Part shown: piece after piece, positions 53,349-62,217 of the stretch
Position numbering within the stretch: position 1 is the stretch's first letter
Layout: every line of letters begins with the position of its first letter
Source: an uncultured Sphingobacteriales bacterium
GTDB taxonomy: Bacteria > Bacteroidota > Bacteroidia > Chitinophagales > Chitinophagaceae
Length of the DNA stretch: 64,000 bases
Reading direction: 5' to 3'
Assembly (NCBI GenBank): GCA_937991535.1
Contig: CALKHN010000122.1
Coordinates: 1 to 64,000, forward strand
Notes under the pieces: generated by a model
What the model saw: only the letters and a program-made list of their open reading frames with translations
What the model was told of the DNA's origin: nothing
Databases searched by the model: none
Program-made: the position numbers and the translations under genes

Positions 53349-54419
53349 ATGTACAAGGTTACTTTTAATAATAAGAACAAAGTGTTCTTTAATGCGCTAA
53401 AAGCAAACGTTGATCAGTATTTTACAGATAACAATATCAAAAAAACCGGTAACTGGAAGTTGTATTTAAAATCTGTGGTGCTTATACCGGCCGCTATACT
53501 GATCTATCTTTCCCTGTTATTACTTCCCCTTAATCTCTTTACCGGTATATTACTGAGTGGTTTGTTCGGGTTTACGCTTGCCAGCATTGGTTTTAACATC
53601 ATGCACGATGCCTGCCATGGCAGCTTTTCAACCCGCAAGTGGGTAAACGACTTGTTCGGGCTTAGCATGAATGCCCTGGGCGGGAATGCATTTTTATGGA
53701 AATTGAAGCATAATATCGTACATCATACCTATACCAATATTGACGGCATTGACGATGATATCAATAATATGCCCTTTATGCGTGAATGTTCTACCCAGCC
53801 CTGGAAACCCATTCACCGTTACCAGCAGTTTTACATGTTTTTTCTCTACGGGTTTACTTCTCTTTTCCTGTTGTTTATAACCGACTATATAAAATATGTT
53901 ACACGTAAAGTATATACAACACCTTTAAAGCCGATGGATCTGAGAGAGCATCTTACGTTCTGGATATCCAAGTTATTGTATATAGCCATTACCATCGTTA
54001 TTCCTATACTGGTTTTAGGCTGGCAACCATGGCTTTTAGGTTTTCTGGTAATGCATTTTGTTTTGGGATTAACGCTTGCGGTGGTATTTCAACTGGCGCA
54101 TGTGGTAGAACACGCAGAATTTGAAGTGGCCGGCATTGAACCTAAAAAAATTGAAAACGAATGGGCCATTCACCAGGTAAAAACCACAGCTAATTTTGCA
54201 GCAAACAATAAATTTCTTTCATGGCTTGTAGGCGGACTGAATTTCCAGATAGAACATCATTTGTTTCCACGCATCAGCCATATACATTACCCTGCTATCA
54301 GTAAAATTGTTCAGCAAACCTGCCGGCAATTTGATTTGCAGTATATTTATTTTCCCACATTGGGTTCGGCAGTGGCATCACATTACAGGGTCATGAAGCA
54401 ACTGGGGCAAAAGCCGTAA
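53349..54419 (+). CDS. Fatty acid desaturase (acyl-lipid/acyl-CoA type)
   Basis: A 356-residue membrane enzyme with four to six helices that introduces a double bond into acyl chains with a di-iron centre. The three His boxes are FNIMHDACHGSF (HDxCH), KLKHNIVHHTYTN (HxxxHH) and NFQIEHHLFPRI (QxxHH). The layout and the N-terminal cytoplasmic stretch match the delta-6-like/acyl-CoA desaturase group (front-end type without cytochrome b5 domain). Electron donor genes are not adjacent. Confidence 0.92.
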   Translation: MYKVTFNNKNKVFFNALKANVDQYFTDNNIKKTGNWKLYLKSVVLIPAAILIYLSLLLLPLNLFTGILLSGLFGFTLASIGFNIMHDACHGSFSTRKWVNDLFGLSMNALGGNAFLWKLKHNIVHHTYTNIDGIDDDINNMPFMRECSTQPWKPIHRYQQFYMFFLYGFTSLFLLFITDYIKYVTRKVYTTPLKPMDLREHLTFWISKLLYIAITIVIPILVLGWQPWLLGFLVMHFVLGLTLAVVFQLAHVVEHAEFEVAGIEPKKIENEWAIHQVKTTANFAANNKFLSWLVGGLNFQIEHHLFPRISHIHYPAISKIVQQTCRQFDLQYIYFPTLGSAVASHYRVMKQLGQKP

Positions 54420-54437
54420 ACAATATTATTTCCAAAA

Positions 54438-54483
54438 AAACAGCAAAGGCGACAACTTAACAAAAGTGTCGCCTTTGCTGTTT
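54438..54483 (+). terminator. Terminator after the desaturase gene
   Basis: AAACAGCAAAGGCGACA (54438-54454) pairs perfectly with TGTCGCCTTTGCTGTTT (54467-54483). Confidence 0.8.
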
Positions 54484-54529
54484 AAATTTGAAATGAACTT
54501 TACTATATTCGATAAATATTTGAATTGCG

Positions 54530-55396
54530 ATGAGCACAACAAAAAATAAAGAAGAGGTTTTGAATGCACATGAATTGTTAGATGATTCCAGACTGAATAT
54601 GGAGGATAACTTCAGTAGCCGTTCTCTGCTACGTTATCCAGGGGGCAAAACCAGAGGCGTTGATTTCATCACACAGTTTTTCCCGAAACGGCTTGATAAA
54701 CTCTTATCTCCCTTTTTCGGCGGTGGTTCTATAGAGTTGGCTGTTGCAGCAAAGGGAACGAAAGTATACGGGTATGATATTTTTTCTCCCCTGGTAGAAT
54801 TCTGGCAATGTCTTATTGCAAAACCACTGGAATTGGCCGGAGAGGTTGAAAAATATTTCCCACTTCCCAGGCACAGCTTTTACGAACTGCAGAAAACGCA
54901 AACCCGTTTCAAAACCAAATTGCAAAGGGCGGCAGTATACTATGTATTAAACCGTTCTTCTTTTTCGGGCTCAACCCTTTCAGGCGGTATGTCGCCCGAT
55001 CATCCCAGGTTTACCTTAACGGCCATTGAAAGGCTCAGGAATTTTCATAATCCGAATGTTACCGTTACAAAAGGTGATTTTAAACAATCGCTCGCAGATC
55101 ATCCGCATACATTCACCTACCTTGATCCGCCCTACCTGATCGGGAGTTCGCTGTATGGCAGGAAAGGCGATGCGCATAAGGGCTTTGATCATGAAGGATT
55201 GGCTGAGATACTAAAACAAAGAGAACATTGGATATTGTCGTATAATGATTGTGAGGCTGTAAGGAAAATATATGAAGGGTTTCCTATTCTTACACCCAAC
55301 TGGAAATATGGCATGAGCAACGATAAAAGCTCTAAAGAGATACTGATCTTCAGTGAGAATTTTAAAATCGGAGCAAACTTGCTTATTAATTTTTAG
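54530..55396 (+). CDS. N6-adenine DNA methyltransferase (D12 class)
   Basis: A 288-residue DNA methylase. Motif X is LLRYPGGKTRGVDF near residue 34, motif I is LLSPFFGGGSIELAVAAKGT, and motif IV is TFTYLDPPYLIGS with the catalytic DPPY. This order (X-I-IV) is that of the alpha, Dam/DpnM-type group. No restriction enzyme or specificity gene is adjacent, so it is an orphan methylase; the recognition sequence cannot be read from the protein. Confidence 0.9.
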   Translation: MSTTKNKEEVLNAHELLDDSRLNMEDNFSSRSLLRYPGGKTRGVDFITQFFPKRLDKLLSPFFGGGSIELAVAAKGTKVYGYDIFSPLVEFWQCLIAKPLELAGEVEKYFPLPRHSFYELQKTQTRFKTKLQRAAVYYVLNRSSFSGSTLSGGMSPDHPRFTLTAIERLRNFHNPNVTVTKGDFKQSLADHPHTFTYLDPPYLIGSSLYGRKGDAHKGFDHEGLAEILKQREHWILSYNDCEAVRKIYEGFPILTPNWKYGMSNDKSSKEILIFSENFKIGANLLINF

Positions 55397-55402
55397 AAAG
55401 TC

Positions 55403-57046
55403 TCAATGTCTTTTCTTCTCATACACCTTTTCTCCATTCACGTAAGTATACAATACCCGCGTGTTTAAGATATCAGGCGGATCGCATTGCATGATGTTAA
55501 TATCGGTAATAGTAAAATCGGCCCATTTGCCTTTTTCAAGACTACCCTTTTCTTTTTCTTCGAAACTGCCTTTGGCCGCCCATATCGTCATTCCCTTCAG
55601 GGCTTCCTCCCTGTTTAATGCATTTTCAATTTGAAAACCACCGGGTGGAAAATGTTGGGCATCTCTTCGTACTACCGCCGCATAAAATGTTTTAAAAGGA
55701 CTGATGTCTTCCACCGGGAAATCTGTTCCTAATACCAACCAACCGGTTTGTTGCAGCAAATCTTTATATGCATAGGCTGTTTTAATTCTTTCTTTACCTA
55801 ACCTGTCTTCTGCCCAATACATATCGGATGTAGCGTGTGTGGGTTGAATAGAAGGAATGATGCTGTATTGATTGAAGAGATGCAGGTCGGCAGTATCAAC
55901 CACCTGAGCGTGTTCTATCCGCCAGCGCCTGTCGTTTTTACCTTTTAATACAGCAGCGTATTGTTCAAGTATCATTCGGTTGCCCGAATCGCCGATAGCG
56001 TGTGTACATGCCTGAAAGGGCGATTGCATTATGATTTGCAACACCTGTGTATAATGGGAAATGCTATCAAGTAAAAAGCCGCTCCAACCCGGTTTATCGC
56101 TATACGGTTTTAGCAAACAGGCGCCTCTTGAACCCAAAGCACCATCGGCGTATAATTTGAATCCTGCAATGTGCATGCGGTCTGATTTATAGATGCCTGT
56201 TTTCAGGTAGTGGTCATAGTTTTCCTTTGCATCGGATAATAAAACAGTGAGCTTCATTTTTAATTTACCGGATTTTTGCAAACCGTCTAACTGATCAACC
56301 TGCCACTTCATTAAACCGCAGTCTGTAACACCGGTTAATCCAACAGCAAAGCAATTTTGTTGAGCGCGATCAAAAACTTTTTCAAGCGTGGCATTATCGG
56401 GCTGAGGAACCATTGCGCTTACTTTACCGATGGCGTTGTCGACCAGGATACCGGTAAGGATTTTGCCTTTGGTTTCTATAACGCCACCGCTAATTGCATC
56501 GCCTGCCTTTACTGATGCTATATCCAGGGCCTGCTGATTGGCAACGGCAGCGTGGCCGTCAATACGGGTAAGCAAAACCGGATTGTCCGGAAAATTCTTA
56601 TCGAGTAATGTTTTATCGGGGAAGGATTTCATTTCCCAATCGTTCTGATCCCAGCCATTGCCGGTGATCCATTTGCCTGCAGGTATATTATTTTTTGAAA
56701 CAAATGCCCTGGTGCGTTCAATACATTCATCCCAGCTTTTGGTTCCTGTAAGATCCACTTCCTGCAAATTGAGCGTATATCCGTAAAAGTGAGCGTGCCC
56801 ATCAATGAATCCGGGATAGATGGATTTCCCCATGGCATCTGTTATATTATCCGAACTGTAGCGGTTAAGTATATTTGCGTTACTGCCCGTAGCGACAATT
56901 TTCCCATCGCTTACAACCATGGCCTCCGCTGTGCTGAAGTTACTGTCAACTGTATATATTAAAGCATTGTGAACAATAAGATCAACCCTGGTTTTGGTAG
57001 TACAGGATATACTGCATAGGACGATGAGAATATAAGGCAGCTTCAT
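55403..57046 (-). CDS. YtcJ-like amidohydrolase, exported
   Basis: About 547 residues from MKLPYILIVLCSISCTT, a lipoprotein signal peptide (CSISC). The amidohydrolase-3 TIM barrel shows YPGFIDGHAHFYGYTLNL (HxH), WITGNGWDQNDW, CTHAIGDSGNRMIL (His), RRWRIEHAQVVD (His) and WLVLGTDFPVEDISPF (Asp). The family hydrolyses amide or similar bonds on unknown substrates. It ends close to the methylase stop (convergent) and is divergent from ligA. Confidence 0.9.
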   Translation of the reverse strand: MKLPYILIVLCSISCTTKTRVDLIVHNALIYTVDSNFSTAEAMVVSDGKIVATGSNANILNRYSSDNITDAMGKSIYPGFIDGHAHFYGYTLNLQEVDLTGTKSWDECIERTRAFVSKNNIPAGKWITGNGWDQNDWEMKSFPDKTLLDKNFPDNPVLLTRIDGHAAVANQQALDIASVKAGDAISGGVIETKGKILTGILVDNAIGKVSAMVPQPDNATLEKVFDRAQQNCFAVGLTGVTDCGLMKWQVDQLDGLQKSGKLKMKLTVLLSDAKENYDHYLKTGIYKSDRMHIAGFKLYADGALGSRGACLLKPYSDKPGWSGFLLDSISHYTQVLQIIMQSPFQACTHAIGDSGNRMILEQYAAVLKGKNDRRWRIEHAQVVDTADLHLFNQYSIIPSIQPTHATSDMYWAEDRLGKERIKTAYAYKDLLQQTGWLVLGTDFPVEDISPFKTFYAAVVRRDAQHFPPGGFQIENALNREEALKGMTIWAAKGSFEEKEKGSLEKGKWADFTITDINIMQCDPPDILNTRVLYTYVNGEKVYEKKRH

Positions 57047-57176
57047 ACAATAGATTATTCTGATAAAAATAGTACAATATAAAAACAAACAGAAACCGCA
57101 CAACAGATGGAAAACAGGCTGCAAATTTATTGGGCCTGACCGCTTTGCCATACTTTTACAGTGAAAAATAGGCTTC

Positions 57177-59285
57177 ATGTATAATAAAGAACAAACGCAG
57201 CAATTGCAGCAACAGACTATTTCTTTTTTAAAACATATGAAAAAGGGGATTGAAGCACCGGTAATCCATGAGTTACGCAGCCTGCTTCGGTTTCACGAAT
57301 ACCGTTATTATGTAATGAATGACCCTTTGATCGCCGACGCGGAATATGACCAGTTGTACAAAGCGCTGGAAAAAATAGAAGCTGAAAACCCGGGATTGAT
57401 CACAGCAGGGTCGCCTACACAACGTGTGTCGAAAGGGCTGATAAAGGATTTTCCCAAAGTGCAGCACCTGGTACCCATGTTATCGCTTGATAATTCGTAC
57501 AACGCGGCCGACCTGGTTGATTTTGACCGCAAGGCACGCGAGCTAAGCAAGTTGCCGGTAATGGAGTATTGTGTTGAACCTAAATTTGATGGAGCCAGCA
57601 TTTCACTCATATATGAAAATGATTTACTGGTACGTGGCGCCACCCGGGGCGATGGGGTGGTGGGAGATGATATCACAACCAATATCAGGCAGATCAGATC
57701 CGTGCCATTATCCGCCAATTTTTCTTCCTTTGGTATCCAGCAAATTGAAATAAGAGGTGAGGTGCTGATGAACAAAAATCATTTTAAAGCCTATAATGAT
57801 ATGTTGGAGGAGCAGGGTGCTGGCAGGTTGGCCAATCCCCGGAATGCTGCAGCGGGTTCATTGCGTATTAAAAACCCTAAAGAAGTGAGCCGCAGAAATC
57901 TAGAGGCATTTCTCTATCATATAAGCGATGTAAATTTTTTGCCGAAGCGCGAGGCTCCGGCGGTATTACAAACGCACAGCGGTTCATTAAAAATGCTATG
58001 GGAACTGGGCTTTCGCAGTCCCGAAAAAGAAAAGAAAGTCTTTAAAGGGATAGCCGGCGTAATTGAATATTGCGGGGCTTTTGAGAGGCAAAGAGACGGG
58101 TTACCCTACGAAATTGACGGCATGGTTATTAAAGTAAATCAGCTTGAACTACAGGAAAAATTAGGAATGACCACTCACCATCCCCGCTGGGCCATTGCTT
58201 ATAAGTTTAAGGCCAGGCAGGGTACCAGCAAGCTGAAGGCAGTGGAGTTCCAGGTAGGAAGAACAGGTGCTGTTACACCTGTTGCAAAAATTGATCCCGT
58301 GCAGGTAGGAGGTGTTACTGTAACCAGTATTTCACTGCACAATGAAGAATATATTAAGGAAAAGGATCTGCTGCTGGGAGATACCATTTTAATAGAACGT
58401 TCGGGCGATGTGATTCCGCAGGTGGTTAAATCTTTTCCGGAATTGCGAACGGGGGGCGAAGCAATTATTTATTTCCCCACAACCTGCCCCGTGTGCGGTT
58501 ACCGGCTCGAGAAACCAGATGATGAAGCGGTATGGCGGTGCAACAACAGCAATAATTGCCCCGCTCAGATTGTAGAGCGGATCATTCATTTCAACAGTAA
58601 AGATGCGATGGATATTCGTGGTTTGGGGGATGCCATTGTAAGAAAATTTTATACGCTGGATTATCTCAAAGATATTCCGGGTATCTATTCCCTGCCATTC
58701 GACAAGATCAGGAAGCTGGAAGGCTTTGGAGAAAAAAGTGTAACCAATATGCAAACGGCTATAGAGGCGTCAAAAAAACAACCGCTTCACCGGCTGATAT
58801 ATGGACTGGGCATTCGTTATATCGGTGAAACGACCGCCAAAGTGCTCGCGCAGGAAGTAAACCATTTGTTAGATTATACCGGGTTTACCCCAGCCCGGCT
58901 ACAGGAGATGGACGATATAGGTCCCAAAGTTGCCGACAGTGTATACCAGTTTTTTCACAACGATCAAAACATACAATTGCTGCAAAAGCTGGAAGATATA
59001 GGGTTGAATCTTAAAAATGAAAAGAAGGAACTGCACACCAGCAGCACGCTTAGCGGGCAAACCTTTCTTTTTACAGGTACGCTCAATAAACTTAAAAGAA
59101 GCGAGGCTGAAGCAACTGTGGAAGAGAATGGCGGCACTATTCTTAGTGGAGTGAGCAGTAAGTTAAATTATCTTGTTGTTGGGGAAGATGCAGGCTCCAA
59201 ATTTGAGAAGGCAAAAAAGATAGCGACTATAAAAATCATTAGCGAAGATGAATTTTTGAGTATGATCAACGGGTCGGTCAATTAA
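57177..59285 (+). CDS. ligA: NAD-dependent DNA ligase
   Basis: A 702-residue ligase that seals nicks in replication and repair with NAD. Order of domains: Ia (HEYRYYVMNDPLIADAEYDQLYKAL), adenylation with the active Lys in YCVEPKFDGASISLIYEN, OB fold, Cys4 zinc finger (CPVCGYRLEKPDDEAVWRCNNSNNC), HhH repeats (GLGIRYIGETTAKVLA) and a C-terminal BRCT (LSGQTFLFTGTLNKLKRSEA). Full length. The ATG at 57177 is the usual start. Confidence 0.98.
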   Translation: MYNKEQTQQLQQQTISFLKHMKKGIEAPVIHELRSLLRFHEYRYYVMNDPLIADAEYDQLYKALEKIEAENPGLITAGSPTQRVSKGLIKDFPKVQHLVPMLSLDNSYNAADLVDFDRKARELSKLPVMEYCVEPKFDGASISLIYENDLLVRGATRGDGVVGDDITTNIRQIRSVPLSANFSSFGIQQIEIRGEVLMNKNHFKAYNDMLEEQGAGRLANPRNAAAGSLRIKNPKEVSRRNLEAFLYHISDVNFLPKREAPAVLQTHSGSLKMLWELGFRSPEKEKKVFKGIAGVIEYCGAFERQRDGLPYEIDGMVIKVNQLELQEKLGMTTHHPRWAIAYKFKARQGTSKLKAVEFQVGRTGAVTPVAKIDPVQVGGVTVTSISLHNEEYIKEKDLLLGDTILIERSGDVIPQVVKSFPELRTGGEAIIYFPTTCPVCGYRLEKPDDEAVWRCNNSNNCPAQIVERIIHFNSKDAMDIRGLGDAIVRKFYTLDYLKDIPGIYSLPFDKIRKLEGFGEKSVTNMQTAIEASKKQPLHRLIYGLGIRYIGETTAKVLAQEVNHLLDYTGFTPARLQEMDDIGPKVADSVYQFFHNDQNIQLLQKLEDIGLNLKNEKKELHTSSTLSGQTFLFTGTLNKLKRSEAEATVEENGGTILSGVSSKLNYLVVGEDAGSKFEKAKKIATIKIISEDEFLSMINGSVN

Positions 59286-59387
59286 CGGCTTTTTATAGGG
59301 TAACCATGGCAGAAAGTATGGGTATAAAAATAAATATGCGAAGCCATTCTAATTTAGTAAATTTATAAGACCTAAAAACATCTCCTC

Positions 59388-59951
59388 ATGATAAAGAAAA
59401 TTCCCGGGGAAACATGGAAGCCGTTGCAGTTCTCCGGATGGAAGCAGCTTCGTAAAAAGTATGCCGTCTCCAACCACGGTAAAGTAGCCAGCTATACCGA
59501 CGACATTTATGATGATGGCCAGTTGCTCAGCGGATCGCTCACCACGGGCTACAGGAGCCTTAATCTTCACCGGCCCAACAATAAGGGCACCCTTTATATT
59601 CATCGTGAGATCGCCCGTTTGTTTTGTAAAAAGCCTTCGCCCAAACACCAGTTTGTCATTCATCTTAATTACAACAAAACAGACAATAAATCCTCCAACC
59701 TTAAATGGGCAACTTTAAGCGAAGTAAGCCGTCATCAGCAAAAGAGCCCTGCTAAGATTGCTTATAAAAAATTACAGGCCAACCGGTCATCCGGTTTAAA
59801 ACTCAACACCAACCAGGTAAGCGCTATTAAAAAAACCATTGCCGATCCCAAACGTAAGCTCACTTACAAGCAATTGGCCGAAAAATACGATGTGAGCGAG
59901 ATGACATTGTATAGAATTAAGAGCGGTGAAAACTGGGCACGGGTGAAATAG
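59388..59951 (+). CDS. NUMOD4/HNH-like protein with degenerate nuclease motif
   Basis: A 187-residue protein built like a short homing endonuclease. Residues 8-40 resemble NUMOD4 (WKPLQFSGWKQLRKKYAVSNHGKVAS); residues 70-108 resemble HNH_3 (IHREIARLFCKKP, then IHLNYNKTDNKSSNLKWAT); the C-terminus is a helix-turn-helix (KLTYKQLAEKYDVSEMTLYRIKSGENW). The HNH core normally reads N-H-x-D-G-N-K; here it is I-H-L-N-Y-N-K, so catalytic residues are altered. It may now be a DNA-binding protein. It is not inside an intron or intein. Confidence 0.75.
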   Translation: MIKKIPGETWKPLQFSGWKQLRKKYAVSNHGKVASYTDDIYDDGQLLSGSLTTGYRSLNLHRPNNKGTLYIHREIARLFCKKPSPKHQFVIHLNYNKTDNKSSNLKWATLSEVSRHQQKSPAKIAYKKLQANRSSGLKLNTNQVSAIKKTIADPKRKLTYKQLAEKYDVSEMTLYRIKSGENWARVK

Positions 59952-60055
59952 TGCTCCTGATCCGGACGGTTGCAATATCGAATTTCAAATTTGATGTCTC
60001 AAATCTGAAATTTGGAGTTAAATTGCGGATCTCACACTATTGATTAATATACGAA

Positions 60056-60724
60056 ATGATACAACCAGCCACAGTCCGCTTTCTTAAGAATCTTTCCAAA
60101 AACAATAATAAACCCTGGTTCGATCTTCACAGAAAAGAATACGAAGTTGCCCGCAAAGATTACGAAGGTTTTATTCAATCGGTTATTGATGCATTTGGTA
60201 AAACTGATCCTTCCATTGCTCCTTTGATTGCAAAGCAATGCTTATTCCGTATTAACAGGGATATCCGCTTCAGTAAAAATAAAACACCCTACAAAAAAAA
60301 TTTTGCAGCCAGTATTAACCGGGGTGGAAAAAAATCCATTTTTGCCGGCTATTACTTTCACCTGGAACCTGGTAATAGTTTTGTGGGCGGCGGCATCTGG
60401 ATGCCCATACCAGCGGAAACGCAAAAAATAAGACAGGAAATTGATTATTGCTGGCCGGAATTTAAAAAAATAATTACAGCAAAAAAGTTCAAAACCATTT
60501 ACGGCGATTTGGATAATGAGCCGGAAATTACTTTGGTTAATGTGCCTAAAGGATATGCTAAAGATAATTCCGCAGCACAGTACCTTAAGCTAAAAAGCTG
60601 GATTGCAATGCAGGCAATTGACGATGCAGCTCTTGGTTCCAAAACCCTGCTAAAACAAACGGTGCAGGCATTCGGCGCCATACACCCACTGATCTGGTTT
60701 TTGAACCGCGCTATAGAAGAGTAA
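60056..60724 (+). CDS. DUF2461 family protein
   Basis: A 222-residue soluble protein of the TIGR02453/DUF2461 family. Marks are TVRFLKNLSKNNNKPWFDLHRKEYEVARKDYEGFI, INRDIRFSKNKTPYKKNFAASI, GGGIWMPIPAETQKIRQEID and LKSWIAMQAIDDAAL. The function is not known; homologues are spread through bacteria and fungi. It ends inside a perfect inverted repeat that serves as a terminator between it and asd. Confidence 0.9.
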   Translation: MIQPATVRFLKNLSKNNNKPWFDLHRKEYEVARKDYEGFIQSVIDAFGKTDPSIAPLIAKQCLFRINRDIRFSKNKTPYKKNFAASINRGGKKSIFAGYYFHLEPGNSFVGGGIWMPIPAETQKIRQEIDYCWPEFKKIITAKKFKTIYGDLDNEPEITLVNVPKGYAKDNSAAQYLKLKSWIAMQAIDDAALGSKTLLKQTVQAFGAIHPLIWFLNRAIEE

Positions 60725-60769
60725 AGACTGTTTAAACCGGCTTATAAAGCTTTTTGAAACAGTCTTTAC
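60721..60769. terminator. Bidirectional terminator between the DUF2461 gene and asd
   Basis: GTAAAGACTGTTT (60721-60733, including the stop codon of the DUF2461 gene) pairs perfectly with AAACAGTCTTTAC (60757-60769). Confidence 0.7.
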
Positions 60770-60782
60770 CGCGGTTACACAA

Positions 60783-61790
60783 TTATAATAAGTTATTTGT
60801 CACCAGGTATTCCGCGATCTGTACTGCATTGGTAGCTGCGCCTTTACGCAGGTTATCGCTAACGATCCACATGTTCAGCGTGTTGGGCTGCGATTCATCC
60901 CTTCTTAATCTTCCCACAAATACATCATCTTTTTCATGTGCATCTTTAGGCATTGGATACAGAGCATTGGAAGGGTCGTCAACCACTACTACGCCAGGCG
61001 CTTTGCTAAGTATTTCTTTAACTTCCTTTAAATCATAGTCACTCTTAAATTCTATGTTTACGCTTTCACTGTGCCCGCCCATAACCGGAATGCGAACGGT
61101 TGTAGCGGTTACCCGAATGCTGTCATCTCTTAATATTTTCCTGGTTTCATTCACCATTTTCATCTCTTCCTTGGTATACCCGTTATCGAGAAACACATCA
61201 ATTTGAGGTATTACGTTCAGATCAATGGGGTATTTATAAGCCATGGGATATGCACCATTATCGCCTTTAACCGAATGGTTCCTTTCGCCCTGCATTTGCT
61301 CAACTGCTTTTACACCGGTGCCGGTAACACTCTGGTAAGTGCTTACTATAATTCTTTGTATGTTGTATTTTTTATGCAGGGGATTAAGTGCCACTACCAT
61401 TTGTATGGTGGAGCAATTTGGATTGGCTATGATCTTATCTTCTTTCGTTAAAGCATCGGCATTAATTTCAGGCACTACTAATTTTTTAGAAGGGTCCATA
61501 CGCCATGCAGAAGAGTTATCAATAACAGTGATACCTGCCGCTGCAAATTGCGGTGCCAATGCAAGAGAGGTGCTTCCTCCTGCTGAAAATAAAGCTACAT
61601 CAGGCTTTGCCGCAATAGCATCATCAGTGCTTACCACCTTATATTTTTTTCCTTTAAAAGCTACTTCCTTACCAATGGATTTTTCAGAGGCAACAGGGAT
61701 CAATTCTGTTACCGGAAAATTCCTTTCTGCCAGAACCTGTAACATTTTAGTGCCTACCAATCCTGTGGCGCCAACTACTGCAACTTTCAT
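60783..61790 (-). CDS. asd: Aspartate-semialdehyde dehydrogenase
   Basis: A 335-residue enzyme that reduces aspartyl phosphate to aspartate semialdehyde, the branch point to lysine/diaminopimelate, threonine and methionine. The Rossmann start is MKVAVVGATGLVGTKML; the catalytic Cys is in IIANPNCSTIQMVVAL and the substrate Arg/His region in TVRIPVMGGHSESVNIEF. Length is standard. Upstream lies a promoter, a Lys/Thr-rich leader ORF and a terminator with an alternative pairing, so asd is probably controlled by transcription attenuation. Confidence 0.97.
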   Translation of the reverse strand: MKVAVVGATGLVGTKMLQVLAERNFPVTELIPVASEKSIGKEVAFKGKKYKVVSTDDAIAAKPDVALFSAGGSTSLALAPQFAAAGITVIDNSSAWRMDPSKKLVVPEINADALTKEDKIIANPNCSTIQMVVALNPLHKKYNIQRIIVSTYQSVTGTGVKAVEQMQGERNHSVKGDNGAYPMAYKYPIDLNVIPQIDVFLDNGYTKEEMKMVNETRKILRDDSIRVTATTVRIPVMGGHSESVNIEFKSDYDLKEVKEILSKAPGVVVVDDPSNALYPMPKDAHEKDDVFVGRLRRDESQPNTLNMWIVSDNLRKGAATNAVQIAEYLVTNNLL

Positions 61791-61832
61791 TTTTTGGTTT
61801 ATTTTATGGTTTTAGTTTTGATACACTACATT

Positions 61833-61860
61833 AAAAAAGCCTTTCCTGTTCCGGAAAGGC
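61833..61860 (-). terminator. Attenuator terminator in the asd leader
   Basis: On the minus strand GCCTTTCC (61860-61853) and GGAAAGGC (61846-61839) form an 8-bp stem with loop GGAACA, followed directly by six T (61838-61833). It lies 43 bases before the asd start codon and downstream of the leader ORF, so it would stop transcription before asd. Leader segments GTTCC (61913-61909) and GGAGAGG (61902-61896) can instead pair with its GGAAC and CCTTTCC. Confidence 0.8.
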
Positions 61861-61891
61861 CTTGAATATATTCGGTCATACAATACACTCT

Positions 61892-61954
61892 TTAACCTCT
61901 CCATTGCTGGAACTGTTTCTTTGTGCGTTTTGTATGTTTCTTTAATTTTAGCAT
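61892..61954 (-). CDS. Lys/Thr-rich leader peptide of asd (20 residues)
   Basis: A 20-codon frame from ATG 61954 to TAA 61892. It reads MLKLKKHTKRTKKQFQQWRG, with six Lys and two Thr codons, both end products of the pathway that asd serves. Two adjacent Lys codons (61921-61916) lie just before the segment that can form the antiterminator. The start is only 8 bases after the -7 box, so the message would be almost leaderless. No Shine-Dalgarno is expected. The function as a control peptide is inferred from arrangement and composition; no other evidence exists in the sequence. Confidence 0.7.
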   Translation of the reverse strand: MLKLKKHTKRTKKQFQQWRG

Positions 61955-61962
61955 TGTGGCGG

Positions 61963-61994
61963 CAAAGATAATCAGCAACTGTGATTCCTCCAAA
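61963..61994 (-). promoter_or_regulatory. Promoter of the asd leader
   Basis: On the minus strand a -7 box TATCTTTG (61970-61963) fits TAnnTTTG. A -33 TTTG (61994-61991) lies about 20 bases upstream, the spacing reported for Bacteroidota promoters. Confidence 0.65.
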
Positions 61995-62186
61995 AATATA
62001 ACTTAAACATTTTGTGGCGTTCGGCAGTGAATTGATGAGGGGGCTGCGTTAATCATTTGTCGTTTGGATTATGCCCTGCTTCATTACTCTAAAATGTTTA
62101 TTTCCTCCTTTCATGCCCTTTTGTGGGTTGCTTCTCTGCTGACACGCTGTTAAACGGTGTAACTTTTTTTAACTTCTTTAATTTGA

Positions 62187-62194
62187 TACATTTG
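62187..62194 (+). promoter_or_regulatory. Bacteroidota -7 box before the glutamate-synthase-like gene
   Basis: TACATTTG fits TAnnTTTG and lies 23 bases before the ATG at 62218. Confidence 0.45.
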
Positions 62195-62217
62195 CCTTAA
62201 TCAAATTTTTAAAAAGC

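Noticed and set aside
61791..61990. Lysine riboswitch before asd
   Set aside because: The leader is too short for the lysine riboswitch fold; the leader ORF and alternative pairing explain the terminator better.
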